Shown here: in pieces, positions 1 to 12,501 of the stretch
How the letters are laid out: each line of letters begins with the position of its first letter
Position numbering within the stretch: the stretch's first letter is position 1
Source: Clavelina lepadiformis
Lineage: Eukaryota > Chordata > Ascidiacea > Aplousobranchia > Clavelinidae
Direction: 5' to 3'
DNA length: 64,000 bases
NCBI RefSeq assembly: GCF_947623445.1
Contig: NC_135245.1
Location: forward strand, 7,633,501 to 7,697,500
Made by a program: the position numbers and the translations under genes
Notes under the pieces: model-generated
Databases searched by the model: none
Seen by the model: only the letters and a program-made list of their open reading frames with translations
Told to the model about the DNA's origin: nothing

Positions 1-1607
1 AAAATAAAATGTTTTGCAGGGAAAGATTTTTTACACACAACTGCATGAGGTTGTAAACACTGCAGGATGTGCAGCAAAATGCATAAAAAGGATATACATG
101 TTTTGGTACAAAGTTGGGCAATGTTGAACAACTTCTTTTGGTACGTTGTTCATAAAAAAATGTTATAAATATATAATCAAGGTATGTATCATATCATTAC
201 AAACTCGACTCAGATCAAAAAAAGCAAATGAACAACAATAAGAAAAGCACTCTTTTTATGTATAAAAAGGTATTTCTGCCCAAATCTAAAATCAATCATT
301 AAATCCAAAAGTCGTTTTGTTTGAAGTCTTTGAAAATGTGCCCAGCTAGCTATATAATCCAACAGATGATCGCCAACTCACAGCTTAGTGATTATAATAG
401 GCTGTTTGTCTCATTTAGTGTTGAACTACAATGTCAATGACTTTGCGGTACCAATCACAGTTATAGCGACAAGTGAGGTGCAACAATATAACACACATAA
501 TTTTTATCCTAGAACTCAATTACTTCTATATATATAATAGAAAAAGTGCTAGGTTTGAATCTTCTTTTGTCTCTCTTTTGAATCTTCTTCAATAGCTCAA
601 TTGTGATCTGCAGTGTAAACTAAACTAAAAACTGGCTCACATTTAGGTAATTATACTGGATTTTCGTACCCATGCTTTATTTTGGAATTCATTCAAGATT
701 AATGAAATATTTTGCATTTTTTTATTAATGATCAAATATTGGAAATTAAAAAAAAAATTGTTTGAGATATGGGCAAGGCCATTGCAAAAAACTTAAAAAC
801 CAGTTAATTTTCAATAATTTGCAAGCTCAAATATATAGCATAAGAGCAACGTAGTGTCTGCAAAACAGAATTTGTTAAGCCATACAATACTTCGGAAGTG
901 AAGATTTCATAAACACATTTTATGAAAAATTTTGTACTTGCTTACACTATGCTACACGGCTAGCTATTTTTTAGTTCTCTGTTTACCAATAAAATTTCAT
1001 GGTTCATTTTTCATTCTACTTGTTTTTTCTTGGTATGTTATACACTTGTGGATTTAACACTTTTTGCTGACTGATATCCAATGCAAATGTACAGGCTCCT
1101 TTATGCAGTGAATCATTTTAAGGTTACAAAATACCATGACGTCCATGACACATTTCAATCTGACAGGACGTTTTGTTTTGTGAACAATGCATTTGGATAG
1201 GTGTTCGACACCAGAAATCTATTGTCAATTTAGCTTTCAGTATCTCACTAGTCTGATTGACCCATTCCTTGCCCATCCATCCAAGTCTACTTTATAGCAA
1301 CCGAAAAATTTAGCAAGTAAGAAATGAATTACAATAAATTTTTCAACATCAAGTTGTAGTAACATGTTATGCACTGGGTAAAGAACATGCCCATTAAGTT
1401 TATCATAATTGTGCTAATAATGAAGTTTTAAAATTTTGTTGTGGTTTTGTTTATGAAATAGTTTTGATTATCAGGTATCACTATTGCACTCCATTATTTG
1501 AAAATCTAAAAACTAGATACGTTGGTAGAAAGCACTTCTTTTGCAATCACACAGTGTAACAATACCTGTCAGCGACTGCCTCACTGTAAAGTAACAATAG
1601 CTCACAC
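1..1607. other. Probable DDX1 intron, no exon recognised
   Basis: The stretch lies downstream, in the minus-strand sense, of the last visible DDX1 exon. I looked on the minus strand for the expected next helicase motifs (the PSRELAEQ-type motif Ia region and the GTPGR and DEAD motifs) and found none. It is AT-rich with short homopolymer runs. It is most likely a long DDX1 intron continuing left of the window; a very short exon could have been missed. Confidence 0.5.
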
Positions 1608-3946
1608 CTCAACATTTTCTCTGGTGCTTGCAGAAATGATACCTTAGCCACAACAGATCCAACGATGCTGCTTCCAACAGAACAACTCTCAGGAGCTTCA
1701 CAAAGTCCAATATAGCCATCACTGGGATCATGCTTAAATGGTGTACTGCCATAATTGAACTGAATTTCAGCATTTTTGAGAACACAAGCCGCAAACATTG
1801 GCTCTTTTCGGATGTATGCAGGAATGTCAAATGCATGACCAAGATCTTTTCCATTCTTTGAAAATCTTATAGTACCTGAATCAGAGTAAATAACTTATAT
1901 CTCTAAACGGACATATTTGGATATTTTACCTACATTAAATCTTAATGTTAAATAAAGATGCATTTGTCAGTTGTTAAATGTTTCTGGTGAAGTCACTTGC
2001 CACAAATACATTACATTTGTAGCAATAAATAAGATAATCAGGCAAATATTTAACAGAATAAAAATTTCTGTTACCGGTACATATGTTAAATGTCATTAAA
2101 CATGGTTTTCAAAAAGTATCTTTAATATCATCATTCACGATCAATGTTCATGTTGAAAAGCTTGATTAAATTTTTACCAGCATTCATAGTATATACCCAG
2201 CATGTTAGTGTACTGCTTATAAGTCAAATTGCATAATTTCAAGGAGTGGTTTGTTATAATTTTATTAGCTGACCACTTACCTGCATCCATATCAAGAAAA
2301 CATCCAATTATATCATGCATTGTAAATGGTTCACCATAGGTGTCGAATTGACGATTATTAGACTTTTTGCCAGTGCCACCAAACCCAAAGCCTTGCTTGT
2401 CAGTACCAAGATTTAAATCCGCAGAAAGCGTAGACCAACCAACTCGATTCAAACCCTCATCTTTACAGTGTGCCTGCAAGCATTTGTTAGGCTTGATATC
2501 GCTGGAAACTGTTTAAATTAGTTTAACAATCTGATCTATTTCATCAAGAAGTAACCTGCGTATTTCAAATTTAATGCAAAAAGAACAGTGCTTTTGACCT
2601 CGTAGTAATATTTTCCTTTAGTAACACCTCTAGTGGATCTGCACCCATGCCAGTCCTTGAATTCCCTGGACTGACATAGTAACCCATCAGCTCCAATAGC
2701 AAATGCTGTGCCCCTGTCATATGGGTTCATTTGCCACTGACTAAATAATCCACCACCGACTTTAAGCTGAAACAGTTACCGGTAACAAGTTAAATGCATT
2801 AGGAAAATATTCACATATTATCATAATATCTACATGTGTAATTTTTATTATTTTTCTTGGGTTGATTAATCTAAAACTCACACCATCTTATTATAATCAA
2901 CATAAATTATCCTAGAATAGAATTCCTCTTAGATGTATTTTAATGCATTGCACGCCCAACCCCTTTAATCTGGAAACACCACTGCATGACCAGGTTAAAG
3001 AAGTTTTTGAAATAAATCTCACAAAAACATCAAATCAACCTCCGGTTAATCCGGAGGAATGAGCATGAATATGAGGATTGTATCTAAACAATCAAGTAGT
3101 GTTTATAAACGAAAAATAAAGGATCAATACCTGTGAAATAATGCAAGTTTGAATTTTTTTAATGCACTGTGTGCAATAGCGCATGTTCAACTTAATGCGT
3201 GTGTAGTGTATATGCATAGCCTTTACATAATATGCACTTAACTTATTCGTTCACATTCATGTTCTGCAAAGATTATATGTCTTTTCATCAATTGTCATAT
3301 TGGTGTCGCTTAATCTACTACATCTACCATACAATTTGGCAGCATGCTAATAAAAGAAAAAGGAAAGCATGCTAGACACCTAGTCCTAGTGCTTGGGCGA
3401 TTAAACGATACAATGATACTCAATTTTGTTCATTGCAACATTGGCCTAAAAAAGTTTTTGAAGAGAAACAATATTTTGCAACAACGTTAAAAAATAAACC
3501 TTTCAGACTGAAACACAGGAGGGCTGGTAGAGCTAAGCAACAAATTGCCCTTGGTTTGTTAGAGCAAGTTTTTTACATACCAAATTTCATTCATGTGAAG
3601 TATTTTAAGAAAGAAAACCACAAATCTTGGACATGATGCTTTTGGAACAAATTGATCAAAATCACATATATATAATTCTACATTTGCAGTAGGTGCTGTA
3701 ACAAACCTTTTTGGAGCCATCTTTACTTTTACTAGAATCTTGATATGATTCATGTACAACTTGTATCACTGGAATACTAAATGCAGCGGTTTTCCCTGAT
3801 CCTGTTTCAGCAGCCATAAGAACATCACCACCTCCAAGTATGAGCGGAATGGATTCCATCTGTATGTCTGTTGGTAGCTGCCAACCGATTTCGTCAACTA
3901 CTTTCCCAATCTCTGGCATCACACCAAGATTCTCAAATGCTGTCAT
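1608..3946 (-). CDS. DDX1: ATP-dependent RNA helicase DDX1, N-terminal part (exons 1-4)
   Basis: DDX1 is a DEAD-box helicase that works in tRNA splicing, RNA transport and double-strand-break RNA metabolism. Coding exons read on the minus strand are 3946-3707, 2766-2599, 2473-2281 and 1875-1608, each with GT/AG borders and matching phases. Exon 1 (80 aa) holds the Q-motif region and Walker A/motif [10 protein letters not shown] at residues 45-53. Exons 2-4 encode the SPRY domain that is inserted between motifs I and Ia only in DDX1, with [20 protein letters not shown] and FSKNGKDLG. The start ATG at 3944-3946 gives [13 protein letters not shown], close to the vertebrate N-terminus. Motif Ia to the C-terminus is not in the window, so the gene is cut by the left edge. 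Family assignment is very firm; the end of exon 4 (donor at 1607-1606) is inferred because reading on loses similarity. Confidence 0.93.
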
Positions 3947-4074
3947 TTTCTACTGCTTCTAGAGAAAATTTTACTCCGAAAGTAATTCCTGTAAAAACAA
4001 ATGCTTTGCAACAAATGCTTGCAACAACTTTGCAAAAAATATACAAAAGTAATTATAAAAGAATGCATTTGTAA

Positions 4075-5526
4075 GGTCAACTAATTGTATAATTTTCAAA
4101 CAGGAATGACCAAAGAGGTAGAAAGTAATTCATTTGTAAATATATACTGTGAACAGTATTTTATTTATTTATTACACCAGCACAAATTACGATAGCCTAC
4201 TTACATAAAAAACGCAAAAAGGAAAAGGAAGTTGACTCCATAATAAATTTTTTATATCAAAGTCATAATTTGATTTTGTTCATTCTATCTTGGAATTTTT
4301 GTTCGAAGTTTCACATTAAAACATGCACCTGATACAGTGAAATCACAAGCAACTGTTTAATTACACTTGTTACTTGTACAAGATGATAAACAGGTCTTGC
4401 TTGAACACTTCACCATGGATGCAATGTTACAAGCCAGTTCACATGCTAAATAATGTGTTTTAAAAACTTATTTATTAAAGCTTTCATTGACACACTTTAT
4501 TTTTTAATGGCTGAAATGGAACGGGACGCTAGGTCTCAGAGTCTCACTGATGAGTTTACATGCTCAAAATTTCATGTTCACACAGAAACAACGTTTAAAA
4601 AACGTTTTTAACCACTAGAGTCTGGAGGGTTTTAAATTCCAGAAGGAAAACATCAAATTAACCCATGCGGAAGCTTTCAACTAGCTTACTAAGCCTAGAC
4701 AACCATCACACCAAGTTTTACAGTTAACACTAATCTGTAGAAGTGAGGAAGGAGCAATCTGTGGATGTGAGGAAGTTTCGGGGATAATTTAGTCATGAAA
4801 AGTGAGAGTTGGGGGCCAATGGGAATTAGTTTTAGATTAATTTAGTATTATGACTTTCGCACTTCGCTTGACTGATGTTGTTACTTCTGTAGATTAGTGT
4901 TGCCCAGCTTTATCATCATTAAAAAAAATTACAAAGCATGCACCAGTTACAAAGCATGTGTTATGTGCGAACGCCAACTAGTAGCGAGCTGATAAAATAC
5001 CATATTCACAATAAAAGTGCACTGAAATTTTGGCAGGCTGAATCAGAAAATAATACCCAAAGTCGAATTTAGTTATGAATTGCCAGAATTTTGAATTATA
5101 AATTTCCAGATTCGAGCAATTGAATGATCTATAAATATGTTAATTACATATTTTTTAATTTTTTGAAGAAAAACTTGTTTTAGCATCGCAGTTACACTTT
5201 TAAAACTTCACTGCATGCAATTTAACTGTGTTATATCAATCATGCAGCATGAAAAACTGCATGCCACCTGGTCTGGTCAATATGTGATTAAATAACCCTG
5301 GTTATAGGGAATAAACGCTTTCCGAGTTACTGCAGCCATTTTTTTTGGGCGGCAAGATTTTTTCGACCGCCTACAATTATTAATGAATATTGTCAGCCCA
5401 CTTTCATTTGTTTTACATTACAAACATTCTAAACATTGGATGGTAAGATTTCGCTCAGGTAAGTTGCATATGAATTTCTTTTCACGACAAAAAAAAAAGA
5501 AAATATCTTGCCTAATTCTTATTTTA
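4075..5526. other. Intergenic, no gene seen
   Basis: AT-rich intergenic sequence upstream of DDX1 (its promoter must lie at the left part). I see no ORF with recognisable similarity, no RNA gene and no clear repeat boundary. Confidence 0.5.
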
Positions 5527-5852
5527 CAGTACCATATTTTACGGACCATAAAGCGCAATTTAAATCCTTTTTTTCCTCATAAATTGATCGTGCGCCTTAT
5601 AAGCCGGTGCGCCTAATGTATGGATCAAATAGTGCTTTATTGCCTACACTCAAAACCAGTACCGATACTATTATACTATTAACTATTTTTCGATACTATT
5701 AATGAGCTTTATACGGTAACTCATACTCCTTAAAATACGTTGCGTTCTATAGCCCGGTGCGCCTTATGTATGAACAAAAAACTAATCAAAGCAATTTATT
5801 GACAGTGTGCCTTATAATCGGGTGCGCCTTATGGTCCGTAAAGTACGGTACT
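5527..5852. mobile_element. MITE with inverted termini (TACGGACCATAA type)
   Basis: The left end carries TTTTACGGACCATAAAGCGC and the right end its inverse, GCGCCTTATGGTCCGTAAAG. Inside, the motif GGTGCGCCTTAT recurs several times in both orientations. This is a short non-autonomous DNA transposon about 325 bp long with imperfect inverted ends and no coding capacity. I could not fix a target-site duplication, so the superfamily is open and the ends are approximate. Confidence 0.6.
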
Positions 5853-6306
5853 TTCAATCCTACACACTGGACTTGTGTGATATGAGGTCTAGAAAAGTGT
5901 TCAGTTCAAAAATGTGAGGTAAAATGCGTAAACGTTTGTGTCTAATCTGTGGTGTTTTCACTGACTAATTCTGTTTGGCTTGTCAACTAAAGTTTAATCA
6001 ACTAAAAGAAAATACAAACCGAATTATTACATTCAAACGTGCCGCAGATACCAAGCAAACTCTTACGCATTTTACAGCGCATGCTATGCTGACCACGCAG
6101 CGTGACTTCGTATCGAACTAGTCCAGAGCATTGGATTCAAACCACTGAAAAATAAGAACTAGGCAACATATTTGAAAAATTGTTTTTATTGCATAAAGGA
6201 ATCCATATGCAACTCGCCTGAACGAAATCATTACAGTCCAATGGCCAGCATGCTTGTGATTTAAAGATCTAAAGTGGGTCAACATTTTCCATTGTTAAGT
6301 ATAGGC

Positions 6307-6592
6307 CGGGGGTGTTCAAATGGCGGATCTCGATCCGGATCTTTTTAACTTTTTGTGTGGATCTTCCAATGTAGTCTTGAAACAATCTTGCAGCAGTAGC
6401 ACACTTCACTTTTGACTTTTACAAAGTTATTAATATGTTGTAGGCCCTACAATGTAGGGTACATTTACATAAATAAAGCACCATAAAATTTAAAGCATGT
6501 CCAATATGGTATATCTATTCATATTTAGTGGATCATCCCTTTGTCAGGTTTGGCTGTGGTGGATCATGGCAGAAATCATTTGAACACCCCTG
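6307..6592. mobile_element. hAT-like MITE, 8-bp target duplication GTATAGGC
   Basis: The left end reads CGGGGGTGTTCAAAT and the right end ATTTGAACACCCCTG, forming inverted termini. The 8 bases GTATAGGC stand immediately on both sides (6299-6306 and 6593-6600) without mismatch. An 8-bp duplication with CAGGGG-type ends is the signature of hAT transposons. The 286-bp element has no transposase and must have been moved in trans. Confidence 0.85.
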
Positions 6593-6649
6593 GTATAGGC
6601 AATCAAAAAAATCTTGTCCTCCAGGCAGTAACTCGAAAAGGGTCTATAC

Positions 6650-7127
6650 CAGGGGTGGCCAGACCTGCTTCATGCTCGAGCCGCATATAACATATTCCAG
6701 ATTTAAAAGAGCCACAACACAAACACAATAAAAAACACGAATTTATTCACTCACAACGAAGTGTAGCTATTGATAAACATTAGTGCTGCGTGGTGATACT
6801 ATTAGTCTCCACCTGGGCTTCACCAACTCTTTTTGCAATTATAAGTATAACCGTAACCAAGACTTAAAACTAGGTCAGCCCTGACGCACAGCTTCAATCT
6901 GACAGTTTACTTAACTACAGTGTATAAGTTAGCACACTTCTGTACAATAAAGTACTTTTTGGAGTGTAATTTGATTATTACTAACAATGAGTCCATTGTT
7001 ACTACGTGTGATAGGACTCATTGTTTCATAATCTGATCAAACAACTCGTCCAGACCGGGAAAATGCATGTCTAATTCAACAATGCTAATTCATTAAAGAG
7101 CCGCAGTTTGGCCAATGGCCACCCCTA
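6650..7127. mobile_element. hAT-like MITE, 8-bp target duplication GTCTATAC
   Basis: Termini are CAGGGGTGGCC and GGCCACCCCTA (last base changed), with GTCTATAC duplicated exactly at 6642-6649 and 7128-7135. The 478-bp body is non-coding. A stretch of about 240 bp of its interior (about 6826-7070) reappears inside a different transposon at about 42950-43165, so the two share a history. Confidence 0.85.
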
Positions 7128-7135
7128 GTCTATAC

Positions 7136-7770
7136 TCTATTGTATTGTATTGTTTACTCTTGTCATTGATTATGGAAGAATGAAAAATAAAATGCTAACT
7201 AATATTCATAGTGGAAAGTGTGGTACCAGCATGAACAAGTTTCATCAACATGTACGCCGAACTTTTTTATCTTCACCAATTTAACGAAAAACTGGTTGCT
7301 TAAATGCCACAGTGCATTACATGCAATGCTTACGCCAAAGGTCAGTTTGGAGTACGTTACGAACACGCAAAAGACGTTATGCCAACTGTGATTTCTGAAA
7401 AAAAAGGAAACAATGTGCTCTTTTCAGTTTTTCGTCTAGCCTAGCTTAGTAAATTTAGTCGCCATGGTTGCGCCAAGACGTGAATTGTTTCCGTGTCACG
7501 CCGAGGTCACACCGACTTTATGCCGCTTGACCGTAGTTTATGTCGAAGATCTTCGGCATAACTCACGTGAAATGCACCCTGGCTGAATAGCAATTTTTAA
7601 TAAATAAACAAAGAATTGAAATTTCAGTGCACGCTAAAATTTTCGTCTTTGCACGCACGAGTTCTCGTCGAAAACTGCCGTAGTTTCCAGTTAAAATCCT
7701 ATAGCATGATGAAATAACAAGTCCACCAGTATAACAAGCATAATGGGAAAAAGGAGCAAAACAAAAGTGC
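7136..7770. other. Intergenic, nothing recognised
   Basis: No ORF with recognisable similarity, RNA gene or bounded repeat is visible between the hAT MITE and the membrane-protein ORF. Confidence 0.4.
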
Positions 7771-8184
7771 TTAAACCGGACAACTGGTGCAAGAACAAAA
7801 CAACGTAACCAAATGACAAAGATGAATACTGGTTGGCATGACCACTAAACCCAACATACAACAAACAAGTTGAATAAAAAAATAATAAAAGAACAATGAA
7901 AACACGATGCCAACAAACATTAACACATGTAACAAGACAAACAATTCATAAAAATTTGCATACTGAGGCAGTGTGGCAAGTTGGCTACTAATAAGCTGAT
8001 AAGAAAGACTTGTAAATATACCCTTAGTCAATAGTAACATGGCAAAAACGGCCAACACTAGAGTAAATTGATTAAAATTCTGTGCATCTGGATGGCAAGC
8101 CTGTTTCTGTGGCCGAGGTAAGGGTACAATAGCACGACCCTCTGGTGCACTAAATTCATTGAATGTCACATCGCAGTGTCGCAA
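7771..8184 (-). CDS. Possible last exon of an unidentified membrane protein
   Basis: An open minus-strand frame of up to 137 codons ends at 7771. There is no ATG at its upstream end: the frame opens after an in-frame TAG and contains its first Met only inside a hydrophobic stretch. If real it is probably a terminal exon; a plausible acceptor (a run ending CAG then TAG) lies just upstream near 8190-8205. The predicted product has a polar, proline-containing start followed by two long hydrophobic segments (around residues 42-65 and 80-118), rich in Phe, Leu and Val, separated by a short polar loop. I do not recognise the family. It could also be a chance ORF, since the sequence is AT-rich and hydrophobic codons are then favoured. 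Confidence 0.3.
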   Translation of the reverse strand: MRHCDVTFNEFSAPEGRAIVPLPRPQKQACHPDAQNFNQFTLVLAVFAMLLLTKGIFTSLSYQLISSQLATLPQYANFYELFVLLHVLMFVGIVFSLFFYYFFIQLVCCMLGLVVMPTSIHLCHLVTLFCSCTSCPV

Positions 8185-8205
8185 TGTAAACTAAACCTGT
8201 TTTTT

Positions 8206-9954
8206 GAACGATTGGAAATCGTGTATCCCCAAACCATATTCAGGTTGTCATGGGTGCTCTTGTTTTTCCGATTTATCCAATTAGCACTTTTGTGGGGGAA
8301 GTACCTCGTGAGTTTGGGTACAGAATAATTTTGAAAATGGCTGGGGTGCCAAAAAGCACGAGCTACTATAATTACTAAAATCTGTTTTAAATTGATAAGA
8401 ACACACCATAGACATAGGAAATATAAACACTAGATGCCTAACTAGACTGCGTTGCTAAGAGAAAAAATGAAGCAAGAATGCGATTGACAAAAGATCCCAA
8501 AAAGGCGCATAAATGCATGGGAGTAAATGGGCGTAAAGGAACGTTTCAAAAGATTGCTTGCTGTAGAGCAATTTTCGTGGGTAAAAACAATTTTATTGTG
8601 TAAAGAAAAGTAGAAGTGACTTATCGAAAGCTTTATCGCTTTATTTGTGACTTAGTTAGAGTCCGAATATGGGTAGATATGGCGATAGCCTAAACCGTAG
8701 TCTGCGGTATAAGCTGCAAGAAAGTTGAATAAAACAGCAAGTTAAAACGTTTGATTAAATTTCTGGTTAGCTTTTCCTGTTTTACTTAATCTTTCCCGCG
8801 TTAAACGTAAATTAACACAAAATATTTGCCTAACGTAGCCTTGGCCTGTACCGCGGTACCGGTATACTACTACTTAACTACTTTTCACAATTTCTTGTTA
8901 ACCTAACGTAAATGTTATAAAGTTATAACCTAAAACAGCACCTAAATCTACCTTCTATTACCTATATATGTATGCCTTATCTATAGATATGATATATATT
9001 TATATATATACTGTACCTTATACATACTTATGTATATATATTTCTATGTAACAAATGGTTAAAATTTGTCTTGGATGGTACATCCCCCAATACGAAACTA
9101 CAATTTTAGTTTTAACATAAAATTTGTTACAAATAGCCTTTTATAGCTGTTAATTATAGCCTACTGTTATTCTTTATAATAAACAAATGTTAAATAATGA
9201 AATTGCAGAAAGAGGATCGCTTTATTTTAAACATATGTCAATGAAATACAGAATAGAATTCTCCTGTACCATTAGCTTCAGACCAATCATGGCCTTACTA
9301 GAATACTAGGCCCGTACCAGTAGCCTACAGTTATTATAGGCTTAGGCTAATCCATTCTATGATTTCTGGATTTAGTGCTTGTTGTACGAAAAAAGAAGAT
9401 GCCCTATAACTTGAGTAACAAACTACAATGTTAGTTTTTTAGCAGTAATGTTTCGATGGTAACCTATTTATTGGAATGTATTTGTAGTGTAGCTTTGTTA
9501 TCACCCTGGTCTGGTGGTAGTTTTGGGTCTAACAGGTTATATACAAGCAGACGAGTGTACAAGCACAGGATGCCTTTGTATACTAAAACCCAGCTACTCA
9601 AATGGTGACGTCATCTCGCTGTGCATTTGTATACTAGACCCGTAGTTTCTTTCTATCATCACTTGCGAAGGTTTCAAGTTGTGGGCATCACAACATTTCT
9701 GGTCTTGTGCCACTCTCAGGCTCTTGGCTTGATTCGTAGCATACTCTACAAGTCTACATGTGATACGTGATACATGTCTATATGTGATACTGTCAAATTT
9801 GTATCATATTTTTGGTTTTACTAAAGGAATTTATCAGTAATAAAGTAACATCTAATCATCATTATGCATGGTCATTGTTATTAGTATGATTCTTTGATTT
9901 TTAACCTACCGTTAACAACGTTTTTACTTCAGGCACTAAGATAACCTGAGATAA
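8206..9954. other. Intergenic region upstream of the DHRS7B-like gene
   Basis: Contains an AT-rich, partly TATA-repetitive tract at about 8960-9050 and otherwise no recognisable coding or repeat structure. The promoter of the reductase gene should lie in its right part. A CAG/GC junction at about 9931 (polypyrimidine tract then CAG) just before the ATG could be a 5' UTR splice or trans-splice acceptor; this is inference. Confidence 0.4.
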
Positions 9955-11563
9955 ATGTTTGAGATTGCAACAACATTGCTTATTGGTTTTATTATCTTGC
10001 TACTGGTACTTTTTCTGCATGCAAGAAAACAAAACCCTGATTATTTTTTCCTCGTGGGAAAAGTTGTACTTATAACTGGTGCAAGTTCTGGCATTGGCAA
10101 AGCTTGTAGTTTCAAATTTCATAGACATGGATGTAAAGTTGTTTTATGTTCAAGAAATAAAGCTGAGTTGATAAAAGTAAAAGAATCGTTGGAACTGCAG
10201 ACAACAGCATTAGGTGTTAAAGCGATCACCCCGGAAGTACATATTTTGGATCTCTCAGATATCAGCCATGTGGAAAAAAATGTACAAAACATCATTGAAG
10301 CATCTGGTGGCAAAATTGATATTGTTATAAATAATGCTGGAGTTAGTTATAGAGGCCATGTTACTTCCACACAACTTGAAGTTTTTCAGAAAGTCATGGA
10401 CGTTAATTTTTTGGGACAAGTAGCTGTTACTAAGGCTGTATTACCATACATGGTAAAAAGCAATAGTGGGCATATTATCAGTATTGGAAGTGTGCAGGTA
10501 TATATGTTTTATATGTTGGGTTTAACATAAAAAGACACAGATTTATGTCTGTATAGATTTACAGATTTTTGTCATTTATCAAATTTAATAGTTTTATGTA
10601 ACAATTAGTAGACCTGATGTATGATATTTTATTGTATTGATATTGCATTGCGTCCTTTTTCTGAGATTGAAAAACAGTCTTTTCATGAGATATAGTTGGC
10701 AATTATTCTATTGGTTGTGTTTCTTTGTTTCCCAATCATCTGGTAGGTACAGTAGTTTAGTTGCGAATGCTCCAGAAGCTCATACTGCTGGACTCAGTCA
10801 TCGAAACCACAAAACACATTTAAATAACAGAAATATGTAATGCACTACACTATTAATCTCAATTGCCTGGGTGTTAATCAAGCAAATCGAGCATGACAAG
10901 AGTCATTATTTTCATTAATTTTAAGCACATACATCAAAATCAAATGAGCCGAGTATGCATATGCCATTGAGCTGAGTAGGGATTAGCATCTAGCTGAATA
11001 ATTTTGATACGTGTAACATTATTTTTAAGCTAAAAGTTGTGTTTTATTTTCGAATTATTATAGCCTGGCAGCAAGTTGCCATAAAATGTGTCGATGTGTT
11101 TTAGGGCAAAATAGCAGTACCTCACAGAGCACCATATACTGCATCCAAGCATGCTTGCCAGGCTTTTTATGATTCCTTGAGATCAGAAGTTGCGCACAAT
11201 AATATCCATGTATCGGTAGTAAATCCAGGATATGTAAAGACCAATTTGTCTCACAGTGCACTAACAGGTTTTTTGTCATAAATGTCAGTTTTAATTCTCA
11301 CATTTCTCTTCCATCTAAGTGCTGGTAATTAACATTTTGCTATGTAATATGTCTTAGATGATGGATCGTCATATGGTAAATTGGATGAAACAACTGCAAA
11401 AGGACTACATCCTGATGTTATTGCAAAGTTTGTTGTGCAATCTGTTATACTGAAGAAAAAAGAAATCATGGTTGCTCCATTCCATCATAAGCTAGTTGTT
11501 TGGATTAGACTTATTTGTCCAAATCTTTATTTTTGGTTAATGAAAAAGCGAGCTAACGTTTAA
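9955..11563 (+). CDS. DHRS7B: Dehydrogenase/reductase SDR family member 7B-like
   Basis: Exons 9955-10497, 11105-11267 and 11358-11563 join in phase to 912 nt (303 aa). The protein is a classical short-chain dehydrogenase of the DHRS7B/PexRAP type, a membrane-bound NADP(H)-dependent reductase linked in mammals to ether-lipid synthesis. Residues about 5-22 form an N-terminal membrane anchor. The cofactor motif TGASSGIG is at 41-48 and NNAG at 126-129; the catalytic Ser is S179 and the YxxxK pair is Y192/K196 (YTASK). PGYVKTNLS and the later GLHP segment match DHRS7B order and length. All catalytic residues are intact. The start ATG at 9955 gives the anchor directly. Reading through the first donor would stop after 10 codons, confirming the splice. 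TTC8 follows 0.9 kb downstream on the same strand. DHRS7 or DHRS7C paralogues are the alternative identity. Confidence 0.88.
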
Positions 11564-12501
11564 TGCAGTGATAGCTTTACATTGTGTAGGAAATCCCGAA
11601 AAATATCAACACGTATTATCAGCACATGGAAATAATGTCACTATTACTGTAGGTGAATGCAGGTATTCATCTGCTCATTTTTGTAATATTCTTGATTTCT
11701 AAATATCTTGCATAAATTATTATTAAGGTACTAAAATTTTAAATGTTCACCAGTCTCAAAAGCTAAACCAGTTTGCTTCAAAAGTTCGTCTTTCAGGTAA
11801 ATATAAAATGCTCATAAATATGCAATGTTATCATTGTAATCCTTTTTTTAAATTTAGCTATTATACTATCTACCAGATATAAAATATGTCTACTGGTTTA
11901 TATAAGTAATATCAGTTTTTCATTGAATATGTATTCTTTGCATTACTGTGAATGAATTTGTGTCAGTAATAATCGTTAGTAATATCAGTTATAGCATAAT
12001 GATTTTTGTTGTTTATGGATATATAATTTTTTATCAATATTTTTTGCTATTGTTTTTTGATAATCATATGTCATGCTTTCTTCTGTTTGTTGGAAATGGT
12101 CTTGCTTTCATGAATACGAGTTAACAACCCGAGAATTAAATTCATTTAAATCAGGTATATTTACGTTTCCAGCTAGAAATAGCGATGGTTGTGTTTAATT
12201 GATGGTAGGTATCTTACTTATGACATTCTAATGAACAAACTGTGGTATATCTGTGGTTACCATATCTGAAAAATTTGTCAAAAATTATCACATTTTTCAA
12301 AATTTTTATTGCAAGAACAGTGTTAAGCTATTTACTGTTGAAGCGTTGTATGATGATTGCCATTGCAAATAACCATGCTATTTTAACCTGTAATAGTATA
12401 GACAAAGTTAATTTGTATTTTAATGTTGAAGTTTGACTCTTATCAATCTTTAATAGGGCCTACATTTCAACAAAACGTTGTTTAATATAATTAGTTAATT
12501 T
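11564..12501. other. Short intergenic gap between DHRS7B-like and TTC8
   Basis: AT-rich sequence holding the 3' UTR of the reductase and the promoter of TTC8. The 64-codon open frame at 12242-12436 has no similarity I recognise and low-complexity composition. Confidence 0.45.

Noticed and set aside
8960..9060. AT-rich TATATA tract as a functional origin or promoter
   Set aside because: Such tracts occur throughout the window (for example 29640-29710 and 45680-45700) without relation to gene starts.
10498..10527. Read-through of DHRS7B exon 1 to a stop, giving a 191-residue protein
   Set aside because: It would lack the YxxxK catalytic pair; a GT donor at 10498 and exons at 11105 and 11358 restore the full enzyme in phase.
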